Assembly: GCA_026122225.1 (NCBI GenBank)
Contig: JANEZZ010001905.1
Location: forward strand, 2,170,001-2,234,000
Source: Heloderma charlesbogerti
Lineage: Eukaryota; Chordata; Lepidosauria; Squamata; Helodermatidae
Reading direction: 5' to 3'
Length of the DNA stretch: 64,000 bases
The notes beneath the pieces are model-generated. The model worked only from the letters and a program-made list of their open reading frames with translations, did no database searches and was not told where the DNA came from. The position numbers and the translations under genes were made by a program. How positions within the stretch are numbered: position 1 is the first letter of the stretch; every line of letters begins with the position of its first letter. This document shows, in pieces, positions 20,770 to 30,671 of this stretch.

Positions 20770-21470
20770 GGCAGGATTGTAGCATTCACACAACCCTGGG
20801 ATTACCCAGTGAGATTGAATTCTCATTCAGAATTCTATTTAATACTGTTGGTTTTAAAATTGGTTCTCACCCAACCCAGCATGTTCAGTGATGGGGTGGT
20901 ATATAGATCTAATGCTGCTTTAAAAGTCGGAGACAGAGAAGGGGAAGAAACACAAAACCAAAAAAAAAATGACTATTTTTGTGTGCCTAAAAGCCTTAGA
21001 CTGAGCTGCTGCTTTATGACATTAATGTTATTTTTTCGGCTAGAATGCTGTACCTTTAATTAAGCACACACACCATGTGTAAATATAGATAGAGCGACCT
21101 TTATCTTTTTCAAAACAGGTTTAATATAGCTGACGAGAGATGTTCTGGCAATTGCTGCTCTAAAAAACACGATTTCATTCCATTATCAAGCATGCCAGGG
21201 TTTTTAATTTCCCTTCCCACCCCCTTTTCAAAATACTCATTTTTTTTCCTCTTTCGCCCAAATTAATCTCTTGTGGTTCACAAACAGGACAGTGCACAGA
21301 TGAATCACTATGCAAGAGGTTGCAATGGTGATATGGGAACATTAAATATAGCATCTTAACACACTGGCAGCCACTAGCTGAGATGGCTTTAAAAAGAGAT
21401 TAAACTTCTGACTTTTAAATGCAACACCACACCCCTCCCTGAGCTTTATGGATTGCGAGAAAGCACTGGA
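20770..21470. other. AT-rich unique sequence, candidate conserved noncoding element
   Basis: Single-copy-looking and AT-rich, with long homeodomain-like and GATA-like words (TTTAATTAAG, CATTAATG, TAGATAGAG) and no transposon wording from 20990 to 21420. A comparison is needed before calling it conserved. Confidence 0.25.
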
Positions 21471-21477
21471 GGATTAA

Positions 21478-21578
21478 GGGCGCAATCCTATACATGCTTA
21501 GACAGGAAAAAGTCCTACAATTCCCAGCATTCCCCAGCCAGTATTTTTTTCTGTCTCAACGCGCATAGGATTGGACCC
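21478..21578. mobile_element. PIF/Harbinger-type MITE (copy 2)
   Basis: GGGCGCAATCCTATACATG at the left and CGCATAGGATTGGACCC at the right, with TAA on both sides (21475-21477, 21579-21581). The interior holds CCTACAATTCCCAGCATTCC as in the copy at 26516. Confidence 0.88.
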
Positions 21579-21672
21579 TAAATCAACATTCATGAAGAAT
21601 AGATCTATTAATAGGTATTAGGCATGATAGCTAAATGGAACTTGCATGTTTAGAGGCAGTATAGACCCAACT

Positions 21673-21720
21673 ATTAATGGGGATGTACACAGCAAGGGAG
21701 GTGTGTACATCCCCATTAAT
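21673..21720. repeat. perfect 18-bp inverted repeat
   Basis: ATTAATGGGGATGTACAC (21673-21690) and its exact complement (21703-21720) around a 12-base loop. Origin unknown. Confidence 0.9.
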
Positions 21721-21775
21721 AGATGCCTCTGGCTAGCCATGGTTGGAAACAGAATGCTGGGCTGGATTAGTGATG

Positions 21776-22090
21776 TGCAAGAAATTCGCTCAACTTTTTT
21801 AACGGATATACCCAATTCGTGCCTCCTGAGCCTTTCAACGAGTCAAGACAGAGTTGCATTCTGAAACTGACATTTTTGTGAGTTTTCCCATGTGGCTCGT
21901 CTTGCGGGGAAATGGGCACAAAATATGTGCACAGCAGGCAAAAGTATTACTAAATGTGTATTGTTAAAAAAAACTATGCACAAAACCACTTTTCAGAAAT
22001 GCATGTTCAAAAATGTGCACAAAAGAAGTATGAATTTCTGTATGGATTCCGCCCCCCCCCCCCGCAAGTTCATGCAGAAATGGGAGGGAA
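21776..22090 (+). mobile_element. hAT-like MITE of the TGTGCA family
   Basis: Starts near AGTGATGTGCAAGAAATTCG and contains ATATGTGCACAGC, AACTATGCACAAAACC, ATGCATGTTCAAAAATGTG and ATGCAGAAATGGGAGGG. Ends not fixed. Confidence 0.5.
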
Positions 22091-22099
22091 CAAGCTGGA

Positions 22100-23280
22100 C
22101 ATCAAAATCTCAACAATGTTGACAAGACCAAGACTGACAGACCCATCAATTCTGGTCTGGTCCTTGCTCCTTCAAAAACTGCAATTCTTGCTACACCAGA
22201 ACAACTTCTTTCCAGTCTCGCTGCTTGGATCCAGAGTTGTCCAGAGCCTTTCCTGAGGCTGCAGGTCTTTGGCCCTTTGTCCTAATTCTAGCAGAGCCTG
22301 ACAAGCAGTTTTTAAAGACACTTCAACCACAGGCAGGACAGATCTGCCTACCCCTGCCTCACCTTGGGTGTTGTATCCTTCACCATTCCATTGGAGCTAC
22401 AGGCATTTATAAAGAATGAGGTGCAGATACAGACCATCATACAAAATTGAAACAATTATCCATCTTTATTTCCTGGATAGGTGGCTAAAATCTGGCCTCT
22501 CTGAGTTGCAACAGAGCATCATTTTGGCTTAGTCCTGAGGCTCAGGTGTATTTTGGTATCATGGGTAGTATCCTATTGTGACTTTGCAGTTGTGGGACCC
22601 ACCGCTCGCGTGACGGGGTTTTTGCAATTCTAAAAATGGTCTGAAATGAGCAGAAACATTCGTTTTCAGAATGGGGCAGGTCGGCGGAGCTTGCAGAAGG
22701 GAGCTCTGCTGATCTGTCTCAATCCCAAACTGTGCATTTCTGCTCGTGTCTGGGGTTATCTTCAGAAGCGCAAAAGCCCCGTTGTGCAAGCAGCAGGTCC
22801 CATGAGCACAACGCAAGCAGGGGAGGCGGCAGGGGAGGCTAAGGGGTCCCGTTGGATGCTGCCTGATGTCACTGCAACCAGGCCGTGATCACCAGCTGCC
22901 TTCGTCTTCTTTTGCACCATCAGGGAGAAATCGATGGAGACAACCAAAGGACCACTCGAAACCAGTCTTAGCCTGAAAAACCTACACTAGTGAGGAACTT
23001 CCACCCTTCCTGATTGTTCTGCCTTCCATATGTAATAGATTCAAGCCAGCCACTAGCAAAGCCACCAGAGAGGGAACCAGGGTTTCATGCGTTATCAAAC
23101 TGTGTAGGCTTTATTTTGCAATAGTGGAATGCTTCGGTCAAGCACATTCCTCTTGCATTAGAAGTACCAGGGGGACAAAGATTTAAAGACCCATATTCAT
23201 TTCCTGAAGCTACATATCAGACTTTGGAAACCCACCAGAGAATCCATTTTCCCATCCTCTCTACCAGGATGAGTAAATAG
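22100..23280. other. intronic stretch without recognised gene
   Basis: No coding signal and no clear repeats. The open frames at 22559-22816 (minus) and 22646-22888 (plus) shadow each other. Confidence 0.3.
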
Positions 23281-23344
23281 ATGATAGCTTTGGCCCAGTA
23301 CGTGGCTAGTGGAGCGGGGTAGGGGGGGGGGATTCATGGGTGGC

Positions 23345-23875
23345 TGGGTTTATTTTATATCCTGCCTTTCTGCAAAAAAAAAAAAAAATGGTGCTCAGGT
23401 AGGCAGCAGTAAAATCCAGATTAAAAACAAGATCTTAATGAAAACATAACATAAAAACAAATAAATTCACAACACAATTAAAAACACAACATAACAGAAA
23501 TGAACAGTATCAATGTTAAAACCCTCTTTAGCAACATGCCAGCTTATATGCTTATAGAAAAATGTATTTTCTCAGCAAAAGAGAGGGGCCAACCCAGCCT
23601 CCCTCAGCAGGGAGTTCTGCAGCTGGGGAGCAGCCACCAAGAAGGCCCTGTCTCCCATGCTCCCAAACATGCCTCTGATGGTGGCGGGACCAAAATAATG
23701 GCTTTCCCCGAAGGTCTTAAAACCTCGGCAGTCTGATATGGGAGAAGGAAGTCTTTCACGTAGCCTGGTCCCAAGCTATATAGGGCTTCATAGGTTATAA
23801 CCAGCACACTGAATTGTCCCTGGAAGCAGAGTGGTAGCCAATGAGCATTGTGGGTGAGGATAGCACTGTGGCGCT
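23345..23875 (-). mobile_element. L2-type LINE 3' end (antisense)
   Basis: Mirrors the layout of 16920-17430: AATAAA-rich 3' UTR at the low-coordinate side, then GGAGTTCTGCAGCTGGGGAGC and AGAAGGCCCTGTCTCCC, GTCTTTCACGTAGCCTGG and GCCAATGAGCATTGTGGG, which are the L2 C-terminal segments read backwards. Decayed. Confidence 0.7.
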
Positions 23876-23879
23876 GGAT

Positions 23880-24565
23880 TCAGGAGAGAGGGCAGTGTGA
23901 AGAATGGCAAAGTGCCCAGTAGCTGGTATCCAGAAATGCACTCCCTGCTAGAGCATCATTGATTCTGACAATGTCCCCCCCCCCTGTTATCCGGAGCTGG
24001 AGAAGCATGAGGGGTCTCCCTAACCTCACGCTGAGTATCTGAAAGGTGTAGAAAGCTGAAAGACAGCTCACTACTTTCCGATTACTACCTTGTGGGGCTC
24101 AGTGCAACCAAGATGAGACACCTCCCCCCCTTCGAACTGGACAGAAGGGTGGGGGCTTTTGCCCTCAGAGGTGCACTTGGGCTCAGGGGTGCTGACGTTA
24201 CAACTGAGACCCCAGTAGACCCCCTCAGGGGAGGAACAGGGTCAGTGATGAGCACCAATTCTGGATGGCTACCAAGTCCACCCAAAATTGGTGGACCGCT
24301 ACACACGAGGCAGGCTGCCAACTGCACAAACCTCTGCAGTGTGCGATGTCCCACCCACCCAGTGAACACCGCATGAACTGCAGCCCAGCCCAGAGGCCTC
24401 TGCAGTCATGCTGGGGTCTGCGGGGGGGGACGGACGGACGACGACACTGGTTCTGGGGAAAATGCCATGCTGACAAGGGGAGCGTGAGGACTTCATCCTC
24501 TTACCTGCAGCAGCAGCAGCAGCACCCCATCCCAGTCCTGAGCTTCAGAGCGGCTGTTGTGCCTG
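23880..24565. other. intronic stretch without recognised gene
   Basis: GC-richer than its surroundings with C- and G-runs and a short (CAG) run at 24509-24526. Opposite-strand open frames overlap completely and show no domain. Confidence 0.3.
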
Positions 24566-24569
24566 ATTA

Positions 24570-25080
24570 AAGGCAGCCGCTGGCAAGATCACATCACTCC
24601 AGTGCTGAAGAAGCTGCACTGGTTACCAGTTGTTTTCCGGGCCAAACTCAAGGTGTTGGTTTTGACCTTTAAAATCCTATACAGTCCCGGCCCAGCCTAT
24701 CTCAAGGAGCGTCTCCAGCAACACCAGACGCTCAACAAGATCAGACTCGGTTGGCCTTCTCTCTGTCCCATCAGCTGGGACAGCTAGGCTGGTGAGGACG
24801 AGGGAGAGGGTCTTCTCTGTGGTAGCCCCCACTCTGTGGAACTCCCTCCCTAGGGAACTCCGCCATGCCCCCTCTTGAATGAGCTTCTGCCACGCACTAA
24901 AAACATGATTGTTCAGGCAGGAATTTGGGGTGGGTTAGGGTAATTTTAGAAATGTGATGTTTTTAATGTTGAATTTTATTGTATTGAACTGTTTTTATTG
25001 TTGTACATCACCCAGAGTGGTTGGGCGACCAGCCAGATAGGCGATTAATAAATTTAATAAATAAATAAATAATAAATAAA
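24570..25080 (+). mobile_element. L2-type LINE 3' end (sense)
   Basis: Encodes the L2 C-terminal signature HITPVLKKLHWLPV, then FRAKLKVLVLTFKILY and GPAYLKERL. After a frame break comes TTCTCTGTGGTAGCCCCC and GAACTCCCTCCC, then a 3' UTR ending GTTGGGCGACCAGCC and an AATAAATAAATAAATAATAA tail. 5'-truncated. Confidence 0.88.
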
Positions 25081-25265
25081 GTATCCCTTGCTGGCAGCCA
25101 TGGCTGTGGGAGAAGGCAGGACTGAAGGTGCTCAGCCCCTGGCCCTGCCTCTTCAGGACAGGTGAATGAAAATAAGGACAATGCTCAAGCCCCCAGTATC
25201 TTACATTCTGCCCCTTGTTAGTTCACCCTACAGGCCCAAACATCCATAAGCAAGCGCCTTAAAAA

Positions 25266-25465
25266 CTTAAGAATGTAAGAAGAGCCCTGCTGGATCAGAC
25301 CAAGGGTCCATCTAGTCCAGCATTCTGTTCACACAGTGGCCAACCAGCTGTTCAGCAGGAAAGCACAAGCAGGACACGAGTACAACAGCACCCTCCCACC
25401 CATGTTCCCCAGCAACTGGTATACATAAGCTCACTGCCTCTGCTACTGGAGGTAGCACATCATCA
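25266..25465 (-). mobile_element. CR1-type 3' end (antisense)
   Basis: TAAGAAGAGCCCTGCTGGATC at the left edge, then GTCCATCTAGTCCAGCATTC, CACAGTGGCCAACCAGCTG and CCCATGTTCCCCAGCAAC. It is the reverse complement of the copies at 44390, 44650 and 46915. Confidence 0.85.
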
Positions 25466-25769
25466 AGAGTAGTAGCCATTTTAGTAGCCTTCTCCTCCAG
25501 GAGAATCGCAAGTCAGAGCCCTGGTAGAATGTCTTGCTGTGATATTTGGGAGGGAGTAATTCGTAGGGCTCCTTTCCCCCCGAAAGTGTTTTGAAATGTA
25601 GGACTTAGCTCTCGAGTGGTTAAATATTCAATGCAAAAGAAGTGCCTTTCCACAGTGATCCTGCTCACAGGAAAGAACAGCACAAACACCTGAGTTCTAT
25701 GCGCATTCCACTTTTAGATGTGAATTTCTGCAGCCAGTCCCCAGCAAACTCCCACCACCACCACCCCCA

Positions 25770-25915
25770 GAACATAGAATGCTGCCATATGCCATTGGTC
25801 CGTCTAGCTCAGTACTGCCAGCCTTGGCTGGAAAAGGCTCTCAGGGATTTCAGACAGACACTTTCCCCAACTCCACCAGGGAACTGTGGGGCCTTTTGCA
25901 TGCAAGGCATGTCCA
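25770..25915 (-). mobile_element. tRNA-type SINE with AGGAACATAGGAAGCTGCC tail (antisense)
   Basis: AACATAGAATGCTGCCATAT, then CCGTCTAGCTCAGTACTG, then GGGGCCTTTTGCATGCAAGG. Collinear with 35241-35432 and 52389-52590. Confidence 0.65.
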
Positions 25916-25961
25916 GTTCCACTGAGCACTGGCATTTCCCAAGCCTATTTGTATTCTTTGG

Positions 25962-26075
25962 CAGTCTTCCCTGGCTTGGCGTCCTCCAGGTGTGCTGGAC
26001 TAGAACTCCCATTACTGATGGTGGGAGCTCTAGTCCAAGACGTAGAGAGGGCACCAGGTTGGGGAAGACTATTCT
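25962..26075. mobile_element. palindromic MITE of the CCAACCTGG family
   Basis: GCGTCCTCCAGGTGTGCTGG, AACTCCCATTACTGATGGTGGGAG, then CCAAGACG and GGGCACCAGGTTGGGGAAG. Fold-back structure retained, short interior. Confidence 0.7.
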
Positions 26076-26079
26076 ATTG

Positions 26080-26265
26080 CCGTTCTTCAGCTTAGAGAAA
26101 AAAGGGGAGCAAGGGGGAGACATGACAGAAGTATGTAAAACTGTGCATGGTGTGAAGAAGCTGGAGTCATTCCATGAAGCTGAATAGTAGGAGATTCAGG
26201 ACAAAACAAAGGACGTGCAGAGTTAAACTACCACAAGAGGCAGTGAGATCTGAATCCCTGTTTTA
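26080..26265 (+). mobile_element. CR1 ORF2 end fragment
   Basis: ATTCTATTGCCGTTCTTCAGC, then GTAGGAGATTCAGGACAAAAC and AACTACCACAAGAGGCAG, matching the CR1-type end seen at 36640-37010 and 44650. Confidence 0.55.
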
Positions 26266-26515
26266 CTAGGGACTTGTCAGGATAACTGGTGTATTGGGGT
26301 GAGGTGGGGTGAGGAAGAGGACGGTCAATACAGCTTGACATTGCAGATGACACTATGAATCCCCAACCATAACTGGACAATCTATGGGCAAAGTTCTGGG
26401 AGCTGTCAGGAGGACTGAGATGTGCAGTGACTGAAAACCTTGCCAACCCTGAATGCATTTAGCTGGTTCTACCCATGCATTGCTGAGCTGTCACTTATGA
26501 AATGCAAGATGTTTC

Positions 26516-26620
26516 GGGCACAATCCTGTGCATGTTGAGACAGAAAAAAATCCTACAACTCCCAGCATTCCCCAGCCAGCATGGACTTTTTTCTGTCTCA
26601 ACATGCATAGGACTGCGCCC
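26516..26620. mobile_element. PIF/Harbinger-type MITE (copy 3)
   Basis: GGGCACAATCCTGTGCATG and CATGCATAGGACTGCGCCC, flanked by TTC on both sides (26513-26515, 26621-26623). The interior folds back through GAGACAGAAAAAA and TTTTTTCTGTCTC. Confidence 0.88.
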
Positions 26621-27029
26621 TTCAGCATCACACCCTCCACCGCCCTGAAGGGAAACCCCCCCCCCCACACACCATTCCATATAATATTTGAGCTCTTTTG
26701 GAAAGCAAAAACAACAACTCATTTGGAAGACTGCAAGAAAGACAGGCATATATACATTGACCTGGATTTCTAAAAGAGCATGAAACCCAAGACAAACACA
26801 CCTCTCTCTTTATCTCCCCAAAATTAAAACAGATGGTGCTACAACTCTAGAACCTTGTGAGTTCTTCTTCTTTCTTTCTTTTTAAGCTTCTCTTGTGAGT
26901 GACTTCTTTGTAGTTTAAGAAGAGAACACATTAAATGTTCTGGCTGCAAATTCACTGTTCATCGCTGAGCATTGTTGATATATACACGGGTGTATGTGAT
27001 ACCAAGCATCTATAACTGCACTGCCTAAA

Positions 27030-27165
27030 TTGCAGCCTTTCCCAACCTGGTGACCCCCACACGTTGGGCTGCGACTTCCATAATTCCCAGAAAGCACTGG
27101 CCATACTCGCCAGGAATTATGGATGTTGCAATCCAGCATATCGAGCATACCAATTTGGGGAAGGC
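27030..27165. mobile_element. palindromic MITE of the CCAACCTGG family
   Basis: GCAGCCTTTCCCAACCTGG, CTTCCATAATTCCCAG, then AGGAATTATGGATG and CCAATTTGGGGAAGG. Decayed arms. Confidence 0.7.
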
Positions 27166-27254
27166 ATACACAAAGGAATTCCTATTAATAATGTGACTCC
27201 CAGCTCTCTCCTTTCTATCGTGTGTCCATAACACACGTTATGTGTGTTATAACA

Positions 27255-27515
27255 CAACACAGATTGTGATCTGGGGGGGGGGGTTGGTTTTCTTTTTGCA
27301 TGAAAATATGTGCATACTTGTGTGTGTATTTTGCCAAATGTACAAATCAATCATGTGCATCTTTGAAATGTGCACATTCTTCTCCATTGATTAAAGCATA
27401 TTTGTACACATTTTCCAAAAGTATGCCTTTTTCATGCACATTTTTCAAAGCTATGCATACAGTCGAACAAATTGGGGGGGGGGTTCTGCAGGTGACATTG
27501 CAAGCTTGGAAATCT
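27255..27515 (-). mobile_element. hAT-like MITE of the TGTGCA family (antisense)
   Basis: Reverse complement of the element at 40175-40430: CAGATTGTGATCTGG at the left, TTTGAAATGTGCACATTCTT, CCATTGATTAAAGC, then TTTTCATGCACATTTTTC. Confidence 0.6.
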
Positions 27516-27557
27516 ACAGACTTGAACCACACATGCGTCTGAGTCTGACGGCATAGT

Positions 27558-27887
27558 TAGACATGTTCAGATTTTGTTGAAACCATTTCGTCTGTGTTTG
27601 GCAGATTGTCAGGCATCTTTTATTTCTCCATCTGCTCATTAACAAAATCAGATTTTTTTTCAAGAATTTCATTCCTCTTTGCACTTAGGCAGGTGCACAT
27701 ACGTGCAAGTGTGCATCAGTGCACATCCCCCCAAAAGTTTAAAAACAACAATAACAACAACAACAACAGCCCTCAAGTCCACAGAATCCATGCATCTCGG
27801 AAAATGCCAGTCTGCTGTGGAATCCGTAGGTTATTCATAGAAATCCAAACTCATTTGAATCCCTTGTGGATTTCTCCGACAACCCTA
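27558..27887 (+). mobile_element. hAT-type MITE, TAGGGATG..CAGATTTTG family (older copy)
   Basis: Starts TAGACATGTTCAGATTTTG and ends TTCTCCGACAACCCTA, matching the ends of the neighbour at 27992. Flanks GGCATAGT (27550-27557) and GGCATAGA (27888-27895) agree at 7 of 8 bases. Shared interior: TGTCTGTGTTT, GATTGTCAGGC, TCATCTGCTCATT-like and GCTGTGGAATC. Confidence 0.8.
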
Positions 27888-27991
27888 GGCATAGAGTCAA
27901 GCAGACTAGAAAATCTAAAAGGGGCAGACTCCTCCACAGAAGAGCTGTGGGAGGCAATACCAGGCTCCAAAATTAATTTAGTACAAGGGAC

Positions 27992-28477
27992 TAGGGATGC
28001 ACAGATTTTGTTAAACCCATTCTGTCTGTGTTTCACGGATTGTCAGGCGTCTTTTGTTCCATCATCTGCTCATTGACAGATTCATGTTTTTCCCCCTTTG
28101 GAAAAGCATGCAAGAAATCCACTACAACTTACGGAACCTCCTCTCACATGTAACATTTTGCGTATTTTTCTTAGCTCAGCGTACAATCAATCAGCACAAT
28201 GCACACGAAAAGGACTGCTACTCAGCAGAGGCTGAAGACAGATCAGAGATTGTATAAAGGGGGGGGGGTTAAATGGCATATATATTAGCATATTTTCCAA
28301 CAATTTTTGAATTTTTGTATGACTACATATGCATAAAATTCCGGAAAGTAAGATACTGGTCTGCAAGTCCGTGGAATCCTTGTGACTCAGAAAAAGCTGG
28401 TCCGCTGTGGAATCTGAAGATCAGATTCCTAGAAATCCAATCCCATTTGAATCAGTTGCAGATTTCTGACATCCCTA
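27992..28477 (+). mobile_element. hAT-type MITE, TAGGGATG..CAGATTTTG family (younger copy)
   Basis: Starts TAGGGATGCACAGATTTTG and ends TTTCTGACATCCCTA. Flanks CAAGGGAC (27984-27991) and CTATGGAC (28478-28485) agree at 6 of 8 bases. It sits 104 bp from its relative at 27558 in the same orientation. Confidence 0.8.
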
Positions 28478-28599
28478 CTATGGACATACTATCCCCCTGC
28501 CCCCCGAACAAAATGCCCAGGGTGATCTTCATATGGAGAATGAAATAAGGGTAGCATCCATAGGAGAAAGTGAGTAATGTGTAACTGCAATTACTGACA

Positions 28600-29278
28600 C
28601 AGAGTGAATGAATGCATCTTCTGGTCATGACAAAAAGGTAAAATTGCTAGATACTCTAAACAACTGCGACTTAGAACAGCTGGTCACAAAACCAAGCAGA
28701 GGGGAGATGACCCTAGACTTATTCCTAAGTGGTACCTAGGACCTAGTGCAATATGTGAGTGCTGTTCAACTGACTGCAAATAGTGACCACAGTGCAATCA
28801 GATTTAATTTATACAGAAGTGGAAAATCCCCAAGGAAGGCCAACGTAAGTCACACTTGACTTCAAAGGAATTGCTCTAAAATTAGGGCGCTTGTGAAAAG
28901 GAAGCTGAAAGGGAAAATCAATAGAATCAAACCTCTCCAGAACACTTGGGGGTTACTCAAAACCACAGTAATAGAAATTCACCTAGAATATATCCTGCAG
29001 ATCAGGAAAGGTAGCACCAAGTCCAAGAGGTCACCAGCATGGTTGATGTACAGTGTCAAGGAAATTATAAGACCTGACAAATTACCAGGTCCAGATGGTA
29101 TCCATCCAAAGGTTCTTATAGAATTTGAATGTGAAATTGCTGATCTTCTAATAACAACAACAAAATGTAATAAGTCCCTAATGTTGACCTCAGTATCAGA
29201 AGGGTGGGAAGTGGCTACTGTAACACCAACTATTAAAAAGGGATCCGTGATTCAGGTAATCACAGACAAGTTAGTTTA
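28600..29278 (+). mobile_element. CR1/L3-like LINE, endonuclease end and RT start (left part)
   Basis: Decayed ORF2. From about 28640 it reads LLDTLNNCDLEQLVTKPSRG then MTLDLFLSG, the end of a CR1-type endonuclease. The frame 28893-29279 includes RPDKLPGPDGIHPKVL, the start of the RT domain, and WEVATVTPTIKKGS. It is interrupted at 29278 by a Harbinger MITE and resumes at 29369. Confidence 0.75.
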
Positions 29279-29368
29279 GGGTGCAATCCTATGCAGCCAG
29301 CTATGCTGGCGGGGAATGCTGAGTGATGCAGGACTTTCTTCTGTTTAAACATGCATAGGATTGTGCCC
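29279..29368. mobile_element. PIF/Harbinger-type MITE (copy 4) inside a CR1-like LINE
   Basis: GGGTGCAATCCTATGCAGC and ACATGCATAGGATTGTGCCC, with TTA on both sides (29276-29278, 29369-29371). 90 bp, the shortest of the four copies. Confidence 0.9.
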
Positions 29369-29515
29369 TTAATGCCTGTTTCAGGCAAATTTATAGCAAG
29401 CAAAGTCTGGATAGCTACCTGTTGGGGGCGCTCTAGCTCAGGATTTCCATCACCAAGCAAGCAGAGTTGAACTAGTTCGCCTACAAGGGACCCTCCGGTC
29501 TAGGATCCTATGATG
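29369..29515 (+). mobile_element. CR1/L3-like LINE, right part after MITE
   Basis: Codes MPVSGKFIASK directly after the MITE, the continuation of the RT segment that ends VITDKLV before it. It soon decays into a 3'-tail-like CTAGGATCCTATGATG. Confidence 0.6.
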
Positions 29516-29519
29516 TTCA

Positions 29520-30670
29520 GCTAAACGTGGCGTTTCCTTTGTTGCTCCAGGTTCTGCAATGTGGGGCTCACTGCTGTTACTTTTCCCTGCCTGTGCTGTA
29601 TGGCTGAAAATAGCTGCAGAAAAGGTGAAGGCCATTCTTGTCACATGCTGTCAGATGCAAGCCTGAGACGTACAACTGGCAGACAAGATCTCCAAAGCTC
29701 TGCTGGATGTCGTTTCTCAAATTCATTTTACACTCCCTGACATCAGGTATGGGCAGAACTCAGAGATGTAGTCCAGCGATGGATGACTATTCAATTTCTG
29801 GTGGGCCGCCTAAGCATGGGCCAGTTGCAGGGGTTCTTACAAAGAGTACTGAATGAGGTGGTCTGATTCTGCACAGTGGTGTTTATGTTCTTAAGCAAGA
29901 GTTGCAAACTCCAAATCACTACTCGCACACCGGTTGTGCCCTAACTATTCAGAGATCTCAAGCGCGCATTCTTGCTTGTAAATTCAAAACACATTGGAAG
30001 ACCACTGGGATTCTATTTTGTTTGTTTTTAAAACAAACAAACAAGCAAAAGACCACACAAGACTGCAGTCACCTTTTTGAGACATTGCGAAGGCATGGCT
30101 TGTTACCCATTTTCTGTCCACTTCCCTACACACACCAGAAAAGCAATGAAAAGTACATTTGGGAAGCATTTTCAGAGGTTACACCGAGTCTCAAGAAGGC
30201 ATCCCAGCCATGTAAGGCAAGGCAAACTGGGCTTTTAGTAGAACACTCCCCTCTGGTACCATGATGGCCTCAACCTGCTTGACTCAGGACTCAAACGAGT
30301 AACAGGCATGAGAAATGCACAGGGCTCTTTCTGCTGCCAATTTGGATGTACCAGACAGAAAAAAACTAAAAAAAACTGTCAGAGGCTGACACTGTAAAGG
30401 GGGGAGAAATCTTCTGTTCCTTTGGATATGAGTTTTTAAAAAGGAACCAGATGGCTTCTATCAGAGCTACTAACAGGCAGCAAGTAAAAAAAAAGAGAGC
30501 ATTCTATTCCTAAGCTAATTTTGCTGCTAGAAGAAGAAGGAAAATCCCAGCAAATATCCTGGAGAAAGTACCTGCCACAACTTAAAAGGAGGCTGCAGAA
30601 TCTCAGGTCTGCAGCCCAAACCTTTCCTCCTGGTCTCTTTCAGCTCTTTATATAGCCCATTTTAATATGA
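29520..30670. other. intronic stretch without recognised gene
   Basis: No coding domain. An A/T-rich stretch with short AAACAAACAAACAAG and poly-A interruptions. Part of 29740-29900 resembles a weak CR1 tail (GTCTGATTCTGCACAGTGG, TTATGTTCTTAAG). Confidence 0.3.
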
Positions 30671-30671
30671 C

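Noticed and set aside
27594..28076. 160-codon plus-strand open frame
   Set aside because: Spans parts of two hAT MITEs and a run of AAC codons (asparagine run); no homology recognised.
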